Source: Bacteroidales bacterium (GTDB lineage: Bacteria; Bacteroidota; Bacteroidia; Bacteroidales; VadinHA17). From it: a DNA stretch of 46,869 nucleotides. Below the pieces are notes generated by a model, which saw only the letters and a list, made by a program, of their open reading frames with translations, was not told the origin of the DNA and made no database searches. This document shows positions 43,557-46,869 of the stretch, in pieces. Numbering within the stretch: the first letter of the stretch is position 1; every line of letters starts with the position of its first letter. Where the stretch lies: the NCBI GenBank assembly GCA_012519515.1, contig JAAYQC010000153.1:1-46869 (forward strand). The letters run 5' to 3'. Position numbers and translations under genes: made by a program.

Positions 43557-45098
43557 ATGACATCGGGAGGCCGCATAGGATTCGATAATGAGAAATACCT
43601 GAACGAGCAGACTACGGCAATTCTGGAAAGGGTCAGCAGGTTCAACCAGAAGCTCTATCTTGAATTTGGCGGGAAGATACTCTATGATTACCATGCAGCA
43701 CGTGTGCTTCCCGGATTTGATCCAAACGTGAAGATGAGGCTCCTTCAGAAGCTGAAGGATAAGATCGATGTAATACTTTGCATTCACGCCGGAGCCATTG
43801 AAAGAAAGAAGATCAGGGCCGATTTCGGGATTACCTACGATGTTGATGCCCTCAAGACAATAGATGACTTCAGGGAGTGGGGGCTTGATATTTGTGCGGT
43901 GGTCATCACTCGTTACCAGAACCAGACATCGGCTAAAGTTTTCAGGAACAAGCTCGAGATGAGGGGAATAAAAGTGTATCTGCACTATCCTACCGAGGGT
44001 TATCCTACAGATATCGATCTTATTGTTAGTGACAGGGGTTACGGAGCCAATGAATATATCCGCACCACAAAACCGATAGTGGTGGTAACCGGACCCGGTC
44101 CGGGCAGCGGAAAGCTTGCCACCTGCCTGTGCAACCTGTATCATGAGTATAACAGGGGGATCAAGGCAGGGTATGCAAAGTTCGAAACCTTTCCGATATG
44201 GGATCTTCCTGTCGACCATATGGTAAATCTTGCCTATGAGGCTGCTACTGTCGATCTCGACGACAGTGTCCTGATCGACAAATATCACCTTAAGGCATAT
44301 AATGTAAAGACAGTCAATTACAGTCGCGATATAGAAGCATTTTTCCTTCTGAAAAGAATACTTGAGAAGATCACCGGCGGTGAATCGATGTACCAGTCGC
44401 CTACCGACATGGGTGTGAACCGGGCAAGTTCGGGCATAGTAAATGAAGATATAATCAGGGAGGCCTCTTTCCAGGAGATAATAAGGCGTTATTTCAGGTG
44501 CAGGGTTGAGTACGCTATGGGACTGGTTGAAAAGGATGCGGTGGACAGGATCAAGGCCTTAATGAAGAAAGCCGGGGCGAAGCCCGAAGACCGCAGGGTT
44601 GTTTGTCCGGCGAGGGATGCTGCAAAGGAGGCCGAAAAGAAAGGCAAGGGTAATAACGGGGTCTTCAGTGGAGCGGCACTGGAACTGAGTGACGGGACAA
44701 TCATAACCGGAAAGAATTCTCCGCTTTTGCAGGCTTCTTCGAGCCTCATCCTGAATGCTGCTAAACACCTGGCAGGGCTTCCCGACAGGATGTACCTTCT
44801 TCCGGAGGCTATTATTGACTCGGTGATGCATCTGAAACATGACATCCTCGAGGGGAAAATGGTCAATCTCGATGTTGATGAAACCCTGATAGTTCTCGGC
44901 ATCAGTGCACTTTCAAATCCGGCTGCCAAGATGGCCCTTGAGAATATGAAGCTCCTCAGGGACTGTGAGGTTCATCTTACCCATATTCCCACACCCGGAG
45001 ATGAAGCAGGGTGGCGGAAGCTTAAGGTTAACCTTACCTGCGATCCGGAGTATATGGGAAAAACCCTTTTTGCCGGTGAATGGTCATTTACGGGTTAA
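43557..45098 (+). CDS. DUF1846 (UPF0371) family protein
   Basis: A 513-residue cytoplasmic protein of the DUF1846 family, of unknown function though solved structures exist. The N-terminal R-I-G-F-D-N-E-K-Y-L and L-Y-L-E-F-G-G-K-I-L-Y-D-Y-H-A are typical. A P-loop-like G-P-G-P-G-S-G-K lies at 179-186, which suggests nucleotide binding. A D-L-P-V-D-H-M-V-N block follows. Length is full. Its stop codon is 7 bp past the stop of a degraded gene on the other strand. Confidence 0.92.
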   Translation: MTSGGRIGFDNEKYLNEQTTAILERVSRFNQKLYLEFGGKILYDYHAARVLPGFDPNVKMRLLQKLKDKIDVILCIHAGAIERKKIRADFGITYDVDALKTIDDFREWGLDICAVVITRYQNQTSAKVFRNKLEMRGIKVYLHYPTEGYPTDIDLIVSDRGYGANEYIRTTKPIVVVTGPGPGSGKLATCLCNLYHEYNRGIKAGYAKFETFPIWDLPVDHMVNLAYEAATVDLDDSVLIDKYHLKAYNVKTVNYSRDIEAFFLLKRILEKITGGESMYQSPTDMGVNRASSGIVNEDIIREASFQEIIRRYFRCRVEYAMGLVEKDAVDRIKALMKKAGAKPEDRRVVCPARDAAKEAEKKGKGNNGVFSGAALELSDGTIITGKNSPLLQASSSLILNAAKHLAGLPDRMYLLPEAIIDSVMHLKHDILEGKMVNLDVDETLIVLGISALSNPAAKMALENMKLLRDCEVHLTHIPTPGDEAGWRKLKVNLTCDPEYMGKTLFAGEWSFTG

Positions 45099-45237
45099 GA
45101 CCTGATTCCACTGCCTGGTTTTTAAATCCGATACCCAGGCTAAGGTCATTGCCTGAACCCAGCGGGTATTTGATTCCTGCCATGATATGCCAGCCGAGAT
45201 TGTTTTTAATGAACAGGCGACTTAAAACAACTTGATT
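45088..45237 (-). pseudogene. C-terminal remnant of an outer-membrane barrel protein
   Basis: A stop-to-stop frame of 49 codons on the minus strand reads N-N-L-G-W-H-I-M-A-G-I-K-Y-P-L, then N-D-L-S-L-G-I-G-F-K-N-Q. This alternation of polar and hydrophobic residues with a late G-I-G-F-K strand is typical of the last hairpin of an outer-membrane beta-barrel. There is no start codon or upstream domain; an in-frame TAA cuts it. The remnant overlaps the 3' end of the DUF1846 gene by 11 bp. Confidence 0.5.
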
Positions 45238-45364
45238 TTAAAAACCAATGTACTCAGCGACTTTTGCTAAAAAAAACTTTACCTTGTGCGCTTATGAATC
45301 CCCCGAAGTCAAAGTTGGAGAAAGAGGAAAATCTTATAAAACATAAAACAATTATTATTACCCG

Positions 45365-46869
45365 ATGAAGAAGATCTGTTTTATATTGTCAGTAAGCCTT
45401 TTGCTGCTTGTGTTCTCATGCGGCAGGCAGCCCCGGCCTCCGGTGGCTGAGAAAATCCCCTTTGTTGTAGAAAGCAACGGCAACGAACGGGTTGACAACT
45501 ATTTCTGGATGCGTCTCAGCGACGAGCAGAAGAATGCTGAAATTCCCGATTCACAAACTGTCAGGGTGCTGGCATACCTCAATGCAGAGAACGACTATTC
45601 AAAAGCCGTTATGAAACATACGGAGAAAATGCAGAAAAACCTTTTCGAGGAACTCAAGGGCCGTCTTAAGGAGGACGATGAGAGTGTTCCATACCTCGAC
45701 AATGGTTATTACTATCATATCAAATACTTCCCGGGGAAGGAGTATCCCGTATACTTCAGGAGAAAGGAAGGTTCGGACAAGCCGGAGGTCATGCTCGATG
45801 TAAATCTTCTTGCCGAAGGACATGAATACACCGGTGTGGGAGGCGCATCCGTTTCCCCTGACAATAATCTCCTGGCCTACGGGGTTGATCATGTAAGCCG
45901 CAGGCAGTATACCATTCATTTTAAGGATCTGAATTCCGGAGAGCTTATAGAAGATACGATCGTTAATACCACGGGACAGGGGGTTTGGGCAGCCGACGGC
46001 AGAACTTTCTTTTATATAAGCAAGGATCCTGAGACCCTCAGGGCGGCAACTGTCATGATGCATGTTCTGGGAACTCCTTCTTCGGCGGATAAAGTAGTAT
46101 TTTACGAGGATGATGAGACCTTCTCCCTTGGTCTTGGCAGGACAAAAAGCAAAAAGTTTATCACAATCGTTTCACATCATACTCTCAGCACTGAAGTTCG
46201 CCTGATAGAGTCAGCCAGTCCTGAAAAGGGATTCAGGGTATTCGAAGCCCGCGGGGAGGATCATCTCTATTCCATAGACCACCTGAACGGAACCTTCTAC
46301 ATCCAGACCAATGCCGGAAGCGCGACTAATTTCAAGCTTATGACATGTCCGGAACAAAAGACGGATATGGCATCATGGAAGGAAGTTATTCCTCACAGGC
46401 CCGACGTCCTGCTTGAAGATTTCGAGCTGTTCAACGATTTTCTTGTGATAGACGAGCGCATCAAAGGCCTTACAAACCTCAGGATCATCAATATTTCAGA
46501 TAAATCGGAACATAACCTCGATTTCGGGGAGGAAACCTATACTGCCGGCATAAGCATGAATCCCGGGGCAAACACCACAATTCTGCGCTACAGCTATTCA
46601 TCTCTCACCACTCCCGCTTCGGTCTTCGATTACGATATGATTACCCGGACGAGGACCCTTCTCAAGCAGGACAGTGTTCTGGGAGGTTTCGACAGGAACA
46701 ACTATGAATCGAAACGTTTGTGGGCAACTGCAGGCGACGGAACGCAGGTACCAGTTTCGCTGGTTTACCGGAAAGGCTTTGTCAACGATGGCAGTGCTCC
46801 GATGCTGCTCTATGCCTACGGATCGTACGGGTCATCAACCGAACCTTCATTCCGTTCATCAATCATCAG
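45365..46869 (+). CDS. Oligopeptidase B-like S9 peptidase lipoprotein (5' part)
   Basis: Open from ATG 45365 to the window edge, 501 codons. The lipoprotein signal M-K-K-I-C-F-I-L... ends in V-F-S-C-G near residue 19. The rest matches protease II / oligopeptidase B: Y-F-W-M-R-L near residue 47, then the propeller, D-G-Y-Y-Y-H-type strands, and the hinge into the catalytic domain (V-P-V-S-L-V-Y-R-K-G, then L-L-Y-A-Y-G-S-Y-G). The catalytic serine lies beyond the edge. Family members cut peptides after arginine or lysine. Membrane anchoring outside the cytoplasm fits peptide scavenging. Confidence 0.93.
   Translation, partial: MKKICFILSVSLLLLVFSCGRQPRPPVAEKIPFVVESNGNERVDNYFWMRLSDEQKNAEIPDSQTVRVLAYLNAENDYSKAVMKHTEKMQKNLFEELKGRLKEDDESVPYLDNGYYYHIKYFPGKEYPVYFRRKEGSDKPEVMLDVNLLAEGHEYTGVGGASVSPDNNLLAYGVDHVSRRQYTIHFKDLNSGELIEDTIVNTTGQGVWAADGRTFFYISKDPETLRAATVMMHVLGTPSSADKVVFYEDDETFSLGLGRTKSKKFITIVSHHTLSTEVRLIESASPEKGFRVFEARGEDHLYSIDHLNGTFYIQTNAGSATNFKLMTCPEQKTDMASWKEVIPHRPDVLLEDFELFNDFLVIDERIKGLTNLRIINISDKSEHNLDFGEETYTAGISMNPGANTTILRYSYSSLTTPASVFDYDMITRTRTLLKQDSVLGGFDRNNYESKRLWATAGDGTQVPVSLVYRKGFVNDGSAPMLLYAYGSYGSSTEPSFRSSII

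Noticed and set aside
43467-44288. 273-codon open frame antisense to the DUF1846 gene
   Set aside because: It lies opposite a well-supported conserved gene, has no recognisable domain, and is explained by codon bias on the other strand.
45099-45364. Promoter with TTTG and TACCTTGT boxes before the oligopeptidase gene
   Set aside because: The second box has mismatches and the spacing (about 14 bp) is too short for the Bacteroidota pattern.

Overview
The window looks like a chromosomal piece of a Bacteroidota bacterium, probably a free-living or gut-type Bacteroidales or Marinilabiliales relative. The reasons are a type IX secretion sorting domain on a secreted protein, a GH92 mannosidase lipoprotein, a DUF2723 membrane glycosyltransferase, an ATP synthase with a signal-peptide-bearing a subunit and a short epsilon subunit, several TAnnTTTG promoter elements of the Bacteroidota type, and starts with little Shine-Dalgarno signal. 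I see no rRNA, tRNA, CRISPR array, transposase or prophage gene.

Layout. 1-2.9 kb (minus): a LytS/LytTR two-component system with two LiaF/DUF5668-like membrane proteins; its regulator is cut by an inverted repeat at the window edge. 3.0-5.7 kb (plus): the YceD-rpmF-plsX-fabH block, which joins ribosome and fatty acid/phospholipid synthesis. 5.9-14.8 kb (plus): a bactofilin overlapping an AtpZ-like gene, a second small membrane protein, then atpB-E-F-H-A-G, a polyprenyl synthase and atpD-C; a PLP-dependent decarboxylase follows 11 bp later. 16.3-22.6 kb: a secreted HEXXH/propeller/barrel protein and a divergent DUF2723 glycosyltransferase. 22.6-25.8 kb: an orphan receiver protein with three phased 10-bp repeats upstream, a small lipoprotein, a small membrane protein and the ABC-F protein EttA.

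25.8-29.0 kb is the accessory, repeat-rich part. Arrays of 7-, 8- and 9-bp units lie against the stop codons of neighbouring genes. One array ends an oligogalacturonide-lyase-like gene early, and two composite arrays bracket an AAA/DUF4143 ATPase cassette. The same 9-bp unit type returns at the stop codon of asnA near 41.5 kb.

29-39.6 kb holds carbohydrate and peptide catabolism: an iron alcohol dehydrogenase with a secreted esterase, a secreted S15 peptidase, a Gfo/Idh oxidoreductase - NagX-like acyltransferase - GH92 mannosidase operon, and a T9SS cargo protein. 39.7-46.9 kb holds a KamA-family radical SAM protein whose substrate residues differ from lysine 2,3-aminomutase, AsnA, an AlbA-domain protein, a DUF1846 protein, a remnant of an outer-membrane barrel gene, and a lipoprotein oligopeptidase B that runs off the right edge.

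The best leads for something undescribed are the stop-codon-associated repeat arrays with the ATPase cassette between them, the phased repeats before the orphan receiver gene, and the substrate-site change in the KamA protein. All functional statements rest on reading motifs and remembered family features; no search was run.
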